From NCBI GenBank assembly GCA_940671915.1, contig CALNVZ010003430.1, positions 14,391,399-14,455,398 on the forward strand: a DNA stretch of 64,000 nucleotides, in the 5' to 3' direction. Each line of letters begins with the position of its first letter. Position 1 is the stretch's first letter. This document shows, piece by piece, positions 37,850-49,731 of the stretch. The position numbers were made by a program, and so were the translations under genes. Below the pieces are notes generated by a model, which was not told the origin of the DNA, searched no databases, and saw nothing but the letters and a program-made list of their open reading frames with translations. Source of the stretch: Paracentrotus lividus. Its lineage: Eukaryota; Echinodermata; Echinoidea; Camarodonta; Echinidae.

Positions 37850-38030
37850 TCGTGGGCCCGGCAGCCGCTGAGCAGCGCCAGAATGACGTTGCTCTATCCC
37901 CCTCTTTTTGAACGCCAAACAGGGAAGCAGCAACTACCATTTTTTTAACGTCTTTTGGCTCGAACCCATGACCTCCCGATTATCATGATTATGAGGCGGA
38001 CGCTCTATCCACTGAGCCAACACATCGGTA
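37850..38030 (-). mobile_element. tRNA-derived SINE, second type, minus strand
   Basis: On the minus strand the A box is GGCTCAGTGGATAGAGC (38002-38018) and the B box GGGTTCGAGCC (37957-37967). The body continues to about 37850 with CAACGTCATTCTGGCGCTGC. The A box differs from that of the TGGTCGAGCGG family, so a second tRNA ancestor is likely. Confidence 0.75.
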
Positions 38031-38754
38031 ACTAAACTAGTTATCACTTAAACTGTGTACTTAGTTTACAACTAGCTTGGGTAAGGTTTTTTGTAATATA
38101 TCGGCCCAGGTTAATATCTGTAACGGTTCTTTAAATAAACGTCGACCCACCCAAAGCTTCATCAACTTCATTAATTCTACATTGATCAGTACCCCCCCCC
38201 CCTCCTCCTCCTGACTTGACAAACCCCACGTCACAATGTAAAGTAACGTACATAAAACATTGATAAATGGGACTGGGCACACAGATGTCAAGTGAAGAGC
38301 TTTTTTAAAGTAACCACATTATGGTTAGTAATTAATCATGCCAAGATAATTTGGGTGGGTGGAAAATGATACCATAATAAAATAAAACCAAACGAAAACG
38401 AACTGTTTAAAAAGACACTGATCACATGTTGTGATGTTAATCAGTAGATTGAGGAAACCAGTGCAGACAGACTTAGAATATTGACTCATAATGTTAGATT
38501 ATCATCGCGATGCACATGATGTTAGAATAGCATCATGGTTTTCCAGGACAACATTTAGCTTGTGAAAAGCTAAAAATATATCTCTGAATGTTTCGATGAA
38601 GAGGCAAAGTCACGAGAGCTAACGATTTTCAAACATTTTCATAAAATTGTATCGGATACTTTCAAGCCATTATAATGGCATCTGAGCAGGAAGGTTTTTT
38701 TCGGACAGACGACTGATGCAGACGTATCAAGAAAATATATCTCATACATGTCAT

Positions 38755-38775
38755 GGGGGGGGGGGGGGGGGGGGG
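38755..38775. repeat. Poly(G) tract
   Basis: Twenty-one consecutive G residues, a likely length-variable or misassembled tract. Confidence 0.95.
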
Positions 38776-39431
38776 ATGAGCAAGAAAATAAGGTACCGAA
38801 TGACACTCCTTCGAATGACTACAGATGGCGCTCTTTCGCTTTTTGACTTGAGTTGGTTTGGTGTGCTTCGGCTTGCGTCTTGACATTCTGTGGTGTAGCA
38901 GCTATTGAGGTCTCAGAGAGACATTTGAGAGAGACAGAGACAGAGAAAAAAAAAGGGAAAAGAGGAAGATAAAGATACAAAATGGAAGGAGCAGCAGCTG
39001 CCACTGTCACCCAAAACCAATAAATTCCGCTTCCTGATTACTGAGGCGAAAAAAAAAATTATGAGTAACTCAACTCCGGTCTTCTGTCATAATTTTTCCC
39101 CCAATATTGTTAAACGATGATCCTATTGTTTCCCCGTTCTTTATTTTGTAATAGGAGCTACTAGATCATTTTTTTTTAAAGTTCTCAGCATATACGTCTT
39201 TCCTATCGAGGAACATCATGATCAATACCACGATTTGTTATCAAGAATATGAAATGCATTACTAATATTATTGAAGTTATCGAATTTTCTCCAACACCAA
39301 ACAAAAAGTCATATATGTTTTTGGTTTGATATTGGTTTTTTTTCCATTGTTTTTTTGTTTTTAATTATCTTATCTTTTCCTAAAATAGACTACCTTTTAC
39401 CAGCATAAACATGGTCATTTCAGAGACTGTA

Positions 39432-39592
39432 ACACTCTTTTAAAAAAAAATAAATAAATAAAAAAGAGTTAAATTAATTCCATTCTGGGTCCATTGTGGC
39501 CATGCATATGCGGATTTCGGGTAAATTAAGGCCACACCCGGAATGGAATGGACACGTAAGGGGATCAATTTTACCCTTCATTTTTAAAAGTG
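39432..39592. mobile_element. Foldback MITE with CACTCTTTTAAAAA ends
   Basis: The left end CACTCTTTTAAAAA and the right end TTTTTAAAAGTG are near complements with TA at or near both borders. ATTCCATTCTGGGT..GTGGCC faces GGCCACACCCGGAATGGAAT inside, so the element folds almost throughout. A lone right end of the same kind (TCAATTTTACCCTTTATTTT) lies at about 11208-11227. Confidence 0.75.
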
Positions 39593-41156
39593 TATTCATT
39601 AACATAACCATAACAATAACAAAGAGAGATAAGAGATAAGATAGTATCCACACTCTTTTGTCCTAATCAATTTAATAATAAGATCGTTTTGAATTCAGCT
39701 GTTGTTTCTATACAACATTGTACAAGGACCGCTTTCTCAGATGATTTTATACCTTGTCTATCCCGTTAAAGGGCACTTAAGTCGTCATATAAAACGAATT
39801 TATTTCACTCCGCGTGGTTTTCGGTTGTGACACCTTTTTTGACCAGAATTGATACAAAACAGAATTTAGAGCATCTGCCATTATTGCAATTATAATCAAA
39901 AACGCTATTTGTATTTTCCTTAATCACCGAAACGTTATAAACTTTAATTTTTATAAATTGCTCATCAGATCATAAGAGTTAGTCTTGTACCCTTTATAGT
40001 GCGATCATTAATTTCTATAACGATTCACTAATTGTCCTTGTCGATTGTTCTCATGGAATTCAAATAGAATTGACACGTGCGTTGAAGTGCTTTGGTATAT
40101 AGCATGAGCAATCTTAAATTTTATGGTTCAAAACCTTAAAAAAAAACCACACATTTTAAAATGGCATTTATCTTAATTTGCCACTCTTAATGGTAAGAGA
40201 AATGAGTATTTTGTATCGATCGAGGCCGTATTGACTGAGATGTCAGGAGCGTTCATGTAGCTGTGCATAGAATTTAATAAGCGGGTTTTCTTAGTTATTA
40301 AAATTTATGAATGTTTCTTTCCTTAGGGTGTAGATACACTCATGGCTAATTAGCCACATCTTAAATGAAAAATGACAAGCCTTTCGGTATATTCTTATAT
40401 ATATTTCATTCATTTTCATAGTGATGTCGATCTATTTTGTACCGTTTGAAAGGGGAAGCTTGTCCCTTTTTATTCCCGAGAGCAGATGATAACCAGACCC
40501 GGCCTTTTTTAAACAGAGGGGAAGACAAAAAAAAAAGGTCCCAAAATAATTAAATTTTAGGAGGTGGGGATGACCATTGAAAGGAATTATGAAGCTATTT
40601 CATATTTCTACCAAAACGTTTTTCAGGTTTCGTTTATATTTTTCCCAAATAAATAATGACCATGAGGTGTCAATACAAGAATGAGGCAAAATGACCGGAC
40701 TCCGAGAAGATTGATAAATAATGCGGGGGATTTGCACCAAAATCAAAGCTAGTGATATTTCAGCAAAACTTGATAAATTTGTTTTTAAAAAAAATTAACT
40801 TACAGCACTAAATAACAATATATTCACCTCAAGAAACCGATTATAATTGTTACATCGGTTCTTGGAATAAAGTTGCATGACAAGCGTAGGCCTATATAAT
40901 ACAGGGCAAAATCACCTTTGGAAACAGCACAAAGAAATTTGTCTTCTCGGGGCATCCATTGTGTTGCTCCGCCCTTGTTTTTGGCACCTTTTTGTCATTA
41001 TTCATCGGGAAATGTATAAACGGAACCTATAAATAAAAATAAAATATCACAATATACAGAAAAGCTTGTAATTGCTCATTTAGGAGGTGGATAATTGATT
41101 ATGGCCAGGAGTGTATGATGTATTCTAACAACCTGTTATTAAAGAATGAACTATAC
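39593..41156. other. No gene recognised
   Basis: AT-rich DNA without supported exons, RNA genes or inverted-repeat elements. Confidence 0.55.
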
Positions 41157-41350
41157 ACTCTCAGAACGCTAGCCAAAAAAAAATGCATATTAAAACCAGT
41201 TGGTTCAAAATATTAACCAATAATGTATTAAAAAGACAGGTTGGTTAAAAAAAAAATTTAAAATATTTGGTTAAATATGAAAAAGCATGTGTTGGTTAAA
41301 AAAGACAAATTCCAAAGTTAACCAACAGTTGGTTAAAAAATGGGTCACGT
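41157..41350. mobile_element. Fragment of a TTGGTTAA-word element
   Basis: CACTCTCAGAACGCTAGCC directly follows a TA, like the CACTCT-type ends at 39433 and 49203. It is followed by about eight copies of TTGGTTAA or its complement TTAACCAA. The right terminus was not found. Confidence 0.5.
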
Positions 41351-41378
41351 GGAAAAACAACCAATGGGAAGCGGGGAT

Positions 41379-41443
41379 TTAAGTGATATTTACAATTTTT
41401 GTAAATATCACTCCTGAAGAAGACGGAGGTCCGTCGGAAATTA
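41379..41443 (+). ncRNA. Hammerhead-ribozyme-like motif, probably a retroelement relic
   Basis: A 13-bp perfect hairpin (GTGATATTTACAA, three-base loop, complement to 41411) is followed by CTGAAGA (41414-41420), then the stem GACGG-AGGT-CCGTC, then GGAAA. This is the order of a type III hammerhead: stem I, CUGANGA, stem II, GAAA. Stem III is poor (only scattered pairs) and the stem II closing pair would be A-G, so self-cleavage is doubtful. Hammerhead motifs are known from Penelope-like retroelements and some satellites, and this may be such a remnant. Confidence 0.35.
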
Positions 41444-41500
41444 GAGAGGAAATTAATAAAGAAATTGGCGTAAATGCATTACTCGACTATACTTTGTTTT

Positions 41501-41536
<36 letters not shown>
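41501..41536. repeat. (TA)n microsatellite
   Basis: A short TA run into which the following TA-targeting element has inserted. Confidence 0.9.
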
Positions 41537-41541
<5 letters not shown>

Positions 41542-42490
41542 CATGCAGGTAATATGGGACAGCAGGTAATATGGGACACCGGTGACCGATGACCGGTGTG
41601 AGCACCATAATGTTGTTCATATGAACTGTATACGTAAATATATCGTCGTGAGAGCATCTAATGCCGAAATTTCTCTGAGAAAATTGCTGAAAACCAAAAA
41701 GGTAGGTAAAACTTACGCCATTTTTTTACCCTGATGTAAAATTTGATATTTCACAGAATGTGATGGTGAAAGAGTGTTTGAGGGGGTAACCTCAATTGTT
41801 TTGTATATTTAGTAAGCTTATAGTTTCATTTTGATCATACTAGCGTGTACAGGTCAATTTGTTTTAGTGAAGGGGTGCAATGTTGCATTAAATGCTTGCC
41901 TGACACAGCAACATTAGTGCAGGTAATATGGGACATCCAAAATGGCCGAAATGATTCTGGTACTTAGTATTGGGATGAGGCATCAATCTCTTTGCTACGA
42001 TTTTTTAGGGTATATTCACAGTATATAATTAATATAAATAACTTATTGTAGGCCTATATTGACTTGTATAATGAAAATAATATTAAAATAATATTAAAAA
42101 AAGAAATAATATACAAAATACATAACAATGAAATATATAGTCAAAGGTTTTACTGAAGGGTCTTATAATTTCAAATTATATCTTAAAGTTAATGATTTTC
42201 AACATTTTAAGCAAATTCCAGACATGGTAGAGTAATTGTAGTTTTTAAAACGTACATTAAATACATGTCCCATATTACCTGCACATGCAGGTAATATGGG
42301 CACTTTGGTAATGACGTCAACATTTGAATATTGCAGACAGGGGGGTTGGTGATAATTGTTTTTCTTCACAATAAAAGTTAGAGCAGTAGTTATTGATTCA
42401 TATAAACAAAGATTAGACTGTGTGTCATTTCGTAATTTTATGCAAATTAGGCAAATGAGCTTAGGGGGTCCATATTACCTGCATGTACCC
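41537..42490. mobile_element. 954-bp element of GGTAATATGGGACA words
   Basis: The ends GGGTACATGCAGGTAATATG and its complement (to 42490) are flanked by TA at 41535-41536 and 42491-42492. The word GCAGGTAATATGGGACA is repeated just inside the left end, again near 41918, and in the middle as the palindrome CCCATATTACCTGCA-CA-complement at 42269-42300. The interior is AT-rich and non-coding. Confidence 0.88.
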
Positions 42491-42492
42491 TA

Positions 42493-43881
42493 CAAATTTC
42501 CAATTGCAGCTTTTCCCCTGCTATAATGATGCTGACGAGCGCTATAATTTAGTTATATACATCCAAATACAGAACCACATGATATTTCCGTGTTAGTGTG
42601 ACCTTTATTCAAACCCGATTACACGTCCCTGATCAAACAATTTCAACAAACATTGTCGTCGTTATCTCTCGAAAAATAACCCCATTATTCGGCAATGACG
42701 GGGATATGCAATGTCAGGAAACCCCTAATTAGTTTTTATTTGACCGAAGAAAAATATTGCAGTTCCCAAAACAACGATTGTTTTAAACTTACCTCTCAGT
42801 ATGAGCTGCAAAACATTCAAACCTTTGACAAAATTACCGGGAAAACTTGATTTTGCAAATTTCAACTGCCGATAAACGCTCATTGTATAATCATTGGTAC
42901 AAAAATAAAGCAGAGTAGAGGGAGAGGGAACGCAAAAAGTAAGATCAAGGAGTATATAAGGGGGTTGTATATGTAGGTGTCCGGACGGACAAAGGAGACA
43001 AAATATAATGTAATCGATAATAATACCTTACATTAACAAGACTTTTGATACGTGGAATTAAATATTCCATTCAATAAGCAATGTTTAAACTAAAGGATTT
43101 CGTGCACAAGTTTACTTTTGATGTACGCAGTAATTGTACTTACGTAAATATTACTATCTTGCGTTCTGGTTTAATATCGTGTTGCCGTGCTATTAGCAGA
43201 ATTAATAAACCAAATGATTAAATATAATATATCTATTGCAAGATTTTTTTTTTTAAATGATGCAATAGCCAAATAAAAGGAGTAGATTAAGTGTAGGTCT
43301 GTCAAGATTTTGACTGTCTTGGCGACCAGCGCGCGGTAGCCCCGCCGGACCAAGGGCGGACAATGGCTACAACCATGCACCCTATATTATCGGGGCGGAG
43401 TTCGCGTGATAAAGTGAATAGCTAACCACCGAGTATATATTTTCATGGTCGCTATTGTGTTAATACGTATATATTTTTCTTTAGATTTATTAATGTATAC
43501 AGGTTAATAAATCCTCAAAACATTTTAATATACATAATGTTGGGGATGGGGGAAGGCTCGAACAGCTACAACAGAGATACGTGCATGCTCTGAGTCAAGT
43601 AAAGTAGCTAGCAGGCTTTTGATCAAACGAACGAGGTACCAGCAGCAGAGTATTGGAAAACATGAGAAAGAACTCCACACTTACCAAACTAAACGTCTGG
43701 CAGTGCATCTCTGATGCATCATGGTCCCTACAAGCGAGGGTGTCCAAAGAGAGTGCCCCTTTTACACAAAAAAAAAAACTATTTTGAATAAAAATAGCAG
43801 AGTTCATTTTCTAAACACAATAAATTTGTTGTCAAAATAAAGAGTATTAATCTGTCTTTTCAATTTCAATTTGATTTCAGA
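42493..43881. other. No gene recognised
   Basis: AT-rich DNA. A short CpG-richer patch at about 43310-43420 contains nothing I can name. Confidence 0.5.
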
Positions 43882-44998
43882 ATTGCACAAGCGTTAAGAC
43901 AACCAGGGAAAGTTACGCTTGGTACATTAATAGATTTCCAAAAAGCATTTGACACTATTAATCATAATGTTCTCTTGAATAAAATGTCACATCATGGGAT
44001 TAGAGGTTTAGCGCTGAAGTGGTTTAAAGATTGTCTTTTAAATAGATTTCAGTATGTACAGTATACAAGGAGACAGAATCCTCATTTAAGAATATATCAT
44101 GTGGTGTACCACAGGGCTCAGTTCTAGGACCGACACTTTTTTTTTGTTATATGTTAGTGACTTACCACAATCCACTATTTTTTTTAACTTCAGATTGTTT
44201 GCAGACGATTCAAATATATTCCATATATTTGATGCAGGACAAAAGGAAATTGATATGCGTAGATTAAATCAAGACCTAATTAAAGTCCAGACATGGTGTG
44301 ATGCAAACAAAGTCACTATAAATCTAAAGAAAACAAATTATATGCTGATAAAATGTAAAATATGTAAAATATAACTTACATGATCTAGCTGCATTAACAT
44401 TTGTATATGATTTGTTGAATCGTAAGCTACCTCATTCTTTAACTGATTATTGCCAAGTAATAGAGCACAATTATTCCACAAGAGGGAAATAAAAAAATAA
44501 ATTGTATATGCATAAGTGTAAAACAACACAGGGCCCATTCTCGATATCATTTGTGGGACCAAAGTTAGGGAATGGCTTACCAGATTATATAACAGAGAAA
44601 AAAAGCAGAAATTCATTTCGTAATTTCCTGTCGAGTTATTTACTGCTAAATTAAGCTTCTGAAATCATGTTTTGACTTGTTTTTGTTACTATTATTACAA
44701 TGCATTTAATGATTCATTCTAGTCTATAAACTTTAGAGAAGAAGTTTTAGATTAATTTGTACATAATACTTATCTTGCCAAAATAATACTTATACTGGGG
44801 CCAGGCTCGACTAGCACATGTGCTACCTTCTGGTTCCTATTAACAACTATATTCTTTTATACCTACCTATTTTATATCTGCAACACTTTGTATTATAATT
44901 ATTGTATCCATGCCAATGTATTCTGTACCTGTATTCACCATTGTATGAAGTTGTTGTTGTTGTTGTTAATAAATAAAATAAATTCAATTCAATTCAAT
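43882..44998 (+). pseudogene. Decayed non-LTR retrotransposon (LINE), reverse transcriptase 3' part
   Basis: Conceptual pieces in shifting frames show reverse-transcriptase motifs in order. These are LIDFQKAFDTINHNVLL near 43927-43977, GIRGLALKWFK near 43998-44030, CGVPQGSVLGP near 44100-44131, and the catalytic FADDSN near 44200-44217. Farther on, the C-terminal phrases LHDLAALTFVYDLLNR and GPKLGNGLPDYI appear. At least two frameshifts and an internal deletion after about 44370 inactivate it, and the 5' part, including any endonuclease, is missing. It ends in (TTG)n and then tandem ATTCA units near 44980-44998, as in CR1/L2/Crack-like elements of the Jockey superfamily. The exact clade is uncertain. 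Confidence 0.85.
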
Positions 44999-45259
44999 AT
45001 CCTTCTCTCTATATCTCTGTATTCCCAACCACCCTTCACTATTTTGTTTTTTCCATGTTCTCCCCTTACTAAAAATCTATCCCGGTTTCCTGCTCTAATC
45101 TTCTTCTTCTTCTCTTTCTCTCCTTACTCGTGTGTGTATTGATTACTGCACACAGGAGAGACCGTACACAACCTATCTTTCCCTCTCCCTCCCACCCCCT
45201 CTCTCTCTCTCTCATATAGCTCCGATCGTCTCATCTCGCTTCTCGATTGTATAGAGGAA

Positions 45260-45293
45260 TGACGTCATTGCTCACAGGCTAACGATGACGTCA
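45260..45293. promoter_or_regulatory. Two perfect CRE/ATF palindromes
   Basis: TGACGTCA occurs at 45260-45267 and again at 45286-45293, start to start 26 bp. CREB/ATF proteins bind this 8-mer. No gene start was recognised next to it. Confidence 0.4.
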
Positions 45294-45967
45294 TGGTTAT
45301 TCCATTGTGTCACAAGGTGCAAATTCTGTGGTATTAATTCTTTGCTTATCATAACCACTAATAAATAACGCACTTAATTGATATTAAATATTTTATATGT
45401 CTTTAAAAATTATGAAACAGTGTGCTGTTGTCAAATATTTTGGTTAAATGACTTAAAAGTTAAAAGTACAGTCCAAAAACACCCCTCTGTGAATAATCGA
45501 TTAGTCCAGCTTATGAATATTTATTAGGGTTTGCTTTTTTCACTCCAATACTTTCTCTGGCCAAGGTACTGTGGACCAACATTAGATATTGCTATAATCA
45601 ACCAATCAGAACTGATCTATACATGTTTGGGCGTGTCACTGTATAATCTTCCCAACTTATAAGTGACCTCTTGCCTTGTAGAACGGCGTTCAAAGTCAGA
45701 CATATTCTACACGTATTATGAATGCATTGCACTTTTGGTGAGCGTTTTTGCTCAGGGTACGGTGGGGGTACTTGAATTCCGAATAGGGCACTTGGGTTTC
45801 AATGAAAGGTCATATATAACTGCATGTCGAGAATACATCTTCTAAGCGTATAAACAAAAAATGTATTTTTAATGATTATTTCCCCAAAACCGCATAGCAT
45901 AATACGTTGTGATGTGTGACTCGGACGCTAGAGGGCGCTGCCTAGTGAGACTAAACGGAGCTATATG

Positions 45968-46000
<33 letters not shown>
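45968..46000. repeat. (CT)n microsatellite
   Basis: A pure CT run of about 24 bases, continuing as CT-rich text. Confidence 0.9.
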
Positions 46001-47196
46001 TCTTCCCTCATCAATCTCTCCCAAGCTTTTACTGTGTTTACCTACTTTTAAAATCGCTGTCGATGTTGTGTCTTTTCAGTAAACATCATACTATTCTTCC
46101 TATCTTACATTACAGACCCTTTCTCTATGTCCCCATCCCTTTCCAATTGCATTTATCTATACACACTCAGCGCTCTCATACATAATTTATGCAAGCTTCT
46201 ATTTTTTCCTTGCGAAGGGGTCCTTCTACATCTACGTACGATAGTGCCTGTCCAATTATAAGAAGTGGCGCTTTCTTGGGCGCGGGAGAGCGTGTGATAA
46301 CGTAAACCATTATTTATGCATGTTGCATTAGCAAGCGGTACTCCCCGTCTAGGGGAAAGCCTATTGCATATCATACATACACAGTACGCCGTAGCTGGCC
46401 GTGTGTAAAGGGTACGGCAAAGGCCCTACACTGGCGACTAGGCTCTTGCCTGTATGTACAGTAGTGTGACGATGAGAGAACGAGAGAGAAGGAGAGATGT
46501 TGAAAGAGATGGAGAAGCGGAGATGGGGAAAGAGAAAGGAAGAGGAAGTGACGGAGTAGCATAATATGAGGCGATGGTGTGCTCGGATGTGGGGTCCTCT
46601 GTCTCTGGTAATCCAGCGGGAAGCTATGGCGTTAGGATCTCTCGTAATGCGATAGTATGCAATGCTGTAAGGTAGATGGATGGCATGAATAGCGTGGGCT
46701 TCTTATTTTTTTTCCTCCATCATTTTCTTGGATGCATTATCATTGCCTGAGCGAGGGATAGCTAAGCGCAGCGAGGGCAAGTAAATACTAAGTGGGAATG
46801 AATAGGCTATACCTCGCTTATAAAACAGCAGTACTACCCTCGTTTAAAAGACATGCGCCTTCTAATTGATTTTATGCAATACGTATGTTGGGTGGGTGGC
46901 TGGAAAATTACAAGAAAAAGCAAATATCATCATCCCTATTTCAATGTGATCAGTAAGGATGACTGACTTGTTTTTTTTAACCATTATTGCTTATTCAACA
47001 GATCTGCTTACAGCAGTTTGATGCAACCCCTTTCAGTTGCAATATGGTTAAACCGTGTTATGAATTTCGTTGTTGAACATTACTCCCCCCCCCCCTGTGA
47101 AATTGCAGAATTTTTAAATGAGAGAGAAAGAAAAAAATAAGAAACAGTATTTTATTTTTTGATAAGAAAAGAAAAGAAAAGGGGAAAATGGGCGAG

Positions 47197-47445
47197 TGAT
47201 GATGAGGGTGATGGTGATGATGGAGAAAAAAGATGATGATCATGATGATCATAATGATTGTGATGATGTTGTTGATGTTGATACTGGTGACGATGATGTC
47301 GGTGGGGATAATTATTATGTTGATGATGATGATGATGATGATGACGCGTCATGACGGTGATGATGATAATGATGATGTTGATGATCATGATATTGATGCT
47401 GCTAATGATGATGATGATGCGGATGGTGATGATGGTAAGATGATA
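47197..47445. repeat. (GAT)n trinucleotide repeat
   Basis: An imperfect GAT/ATG trinucleotide array of about 250 bp. It creates spurious Met/Asp- or His-rich reading frames on both strands. Confidence 0.92.
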
Positions 47446-48339
47446 ATTAGAGTAATACCGTACGCTCTTCAACACTTTCCCCGTGTGGTGGCCTTAGTCC
47501 CATTCATTCTTATACCACACCCTCCTCATGACATGCATCATGCACAAGGTTCCGCTCAAAACAGCAGCAGACTGTGTTGTTTTTTTTTTTGTTTTTTTTT
47601 GCAACCCGGTAACCAAGTTTCGTTTGCTCATTGATTACATGCATTAGAATTACCATTATTACACAAGATGCAAACTAAGAAGTGTGAAATTATAAGAGCT
47701 GAATTTAAGGGGTTCGAGCAACTTTGTGAAGGTTTGCAAAAATATGAGCTGTTGGACCCTTCATGCTGTCAGTGCATACAATAATGTGTCGAGAGGAAAC
47801 CCTGCAAAAAAAATGTATTTCATAAGCATCATTACATGCTTCGCAATAAATTTTTGAAAAGGAATTATTTACCCTCCTTTTAGACTGCAGTTACTTAAGA
47901 GTACCGAGGGACGCTTAATTCATGTCTGATGTAAAGACTTTCTATTATGATTACCGTATTAGCTGAATGAGAGGGAAGGGGGAAAGAGGATGCCATCCCT
48001 AGTCACAACTGTTTGTGCGACCACGGTAATGATGGTGCGACGATTTCGCACCCTCTTCTCAGCGTCTGCATGGTTTGTGTAAAAGCAGGTAGTCCTCTTG
48101 CTTCAGTCATCTCGAAAAGCGAGGAAACACAATTGATTTGGCAGCCGCACTGGATGTGTGTAGGTTGAAGGACAACCGGTTGTGACCATTCCATTAGGGT
48201 TGAAAAAACCATGGACCTTATAGTTAGTAAAGACTGATGGGAAAGACAGGAAAAAAATTAGGGGAACGAAAGAGACACCAAGAAATAAACATGATGACAG
48301 AAAAGGAGAAAACAAAACGAGTGGGGAGTCAGACGTGGA
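47446..48339. other. No gene recognised
   Basis: Nothing beyond a T-rich stretch near 47580-47600 could be identified. Confidence 0.5.
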
Positions 48340-48465
48340 TAAATCAGCCACCACAATCCGAGAGCATGGAGAGACGTGACTATGCTTCGAACCTGGGTCC
48401 GCCCCATGTCAGTTTTTAGGCTGATGCAGAGAGTTGACAATAAGCTTTACTACTCGACCAACTCT
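48340..48465 (-). mobile_element. tRNA-derived SINE, minus strand
   Basis: The minus strand has the A box TTGGTCGAGTA (complement at 48451-48461), the inner phrase AACTCTCTGCATCAGCCTA and a B-box relic GGTTCGAAGC (complement at 48384-48393). The A box and inner phrase match the SINE at 62509. Confidence 0.75.
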
Positions 48466-49311
48466 TGATCCCTCACACACGATTTAAATTTATATTCGCA
48501 TGGCGACCAAGCACAAAATGATTTAATGAGAATTCTGATCATATTTGGCCCAAAAATAAATTAACAATGAATGATTTTCAAACCATACAAAAGGTGAAGA
48601 TATTATGTTGCTCTTAATATCTAATGCACGAGTCTGTCCAGGCACTACAGTTGCTATATCGGGCAATGATAGGTCTTACCTCTTCCCATTAAAAGTAGCT
48701 CATTGGCTAACTGAGAATTTGATTTAAATCTCTTAACGTAAATTTGCTCTTTTTCAAAAATTTGTTTCTTTCTTTAATTAGGGTGGGAATGATTATAGAG
48801 GGTACAGTTGTGATCTGACACCGCATAGTTCTCCCATTCACCATGTAAACAGATTTGTAGGCCCCTGTCTCCAAGTTATAATATTTTAAGTCGAAGCAGA
48901 TGACCTGTTATCCTTTATAGTATATTCTAAAAATAGAGTAAATAATGATTCCCACTGCTGTATAGAATTGCATTAAATGTGACAACATGCATTCCCTCCA
49001 ACATCTAGGTGCGGCGGATCGAAGATTTTGGAATGGGTGGGGGACAGCCAATCAAAAAAAAATAGGGCGCAGACGGAATTTTCTTTATAAAATCATCAAC
49101 ATGAGTAATGCCCTGACTGTTATGACTCTTGCACCTCCCCCCCCCCCCCCCCTCCCCTGGATCCACAACTCCTCAGCGGCAGATCTAGGATTTGACAATG
49201 TACACTCTAAAACTGAAGTGCTAATTTAGAGGTGCTCGTATAGTGACTGCACTTGAAGTGATGTTTTAGCACTTACCCAAGTGCTAATTTATCAACAAAA
49301 AATGTTCATGA

Positions 49312-49390
49312 TCGATTCGAACCGGGTTCACCTAGACATGCTAGACATGGAAGAGTACCGCTGACGTTACCAATAGACCAACGGATATCT
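49312..49390 (-). ncRNA. tRNA-like unit inside element A, left
   Basis: The A box (TGGTCTATTGGTAAC) resembles that of Glu/Asp/Gly-type tRNAs and the B box is intact. No cloverleaf could be drawn with confidence, so I treat it as a pol III promoter relic, not a functional tRNA gene. Confidence 0.5.
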
Positions 49391-49484
49391 CGCTAACTGG
49401 CTTTAATTATGACAGCATAGTAGATGATTATGGCAAATTTGAAGAAAGTTCATCATGCAACAATATGATCTGCTAGCAACCGTG

Positions 49485-49565
49485 AGATGTGAATTGGTCT
49501 GACGTGCTCGTCAGCGCTTCTCATGAAGGGGACCCAGGTTCGAATCCCAACGAAGTCACGACCTT
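49485..49565 (+). ncRNA. tRNA-like unit inside element A, right
   Basis: The B box GGTTCGAATCC is perfect and the A box is recognisable, 42 bp upstream start to start. The intervening text CTCGTCAGCGCTTCTCATG looks like an anticodon-arm region. It is probably not a working tRNA. Confidence 0.5.
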
Positions 49566-49731
49566 TTTGCCCATTTTTGCTGAAAGTTCAGCTCACGTGA
49601 AAGTGCTAAAACAGCACTTTGAGTGCAGTTAAACAGCACTTTGAGTGCAATCACTATGCAAGCACTTAAAAAGTGTTGATTTCAGCCCTTGCTTGAAGAG
49701 CTAAAAACAGCACTTCAGTTTTTAGAGTGTA

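Larger units (their letters stand above)
44999..47196. other. No gene recognised
   Basis: Contains CT-rich tracts (about 45190-45212 and 45968-46000) and paired CRE-like sites at 45260-45293. A less AT-rich patch lies at about 46190-46480, and several short open frames there lack recognisable motifs. No exon could be supported. Confidence 0.5.
49203..49729 (+). mobile_element. Inverted-repeat element with two divergent tRNA-like units, copy A
   Basis: The ends CACTCTAAAACTGAAGTGCT and AGCACTTCAGTTTTTAGAGTG are inverted and flanked by TA (49201-49202 and 49730-49731). Arms of about 100-130 bp are full of AGTGCT/AGCACTT words. Inside are two tRNA-like units. One on the minus strand has A box TGGTCTATTGGTAA (complement at 49367-49380) and B box GGTTCGAATC (complement at 49314-49323). 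One on the plus strand has A box TGGTCTGACGTG (49495-49506) and B box GGTTCGAATCC (49537-49547). Both point outwards. A central AT-rich spacer separates them. Confidence 0.88.

Noticed and set aside
47152-47634. Met/Asp-rich and His-rich frames suggesting metal-binding proteins
   Set aside because: They are translations of the GAT trinucleotide repeat on the two strands.
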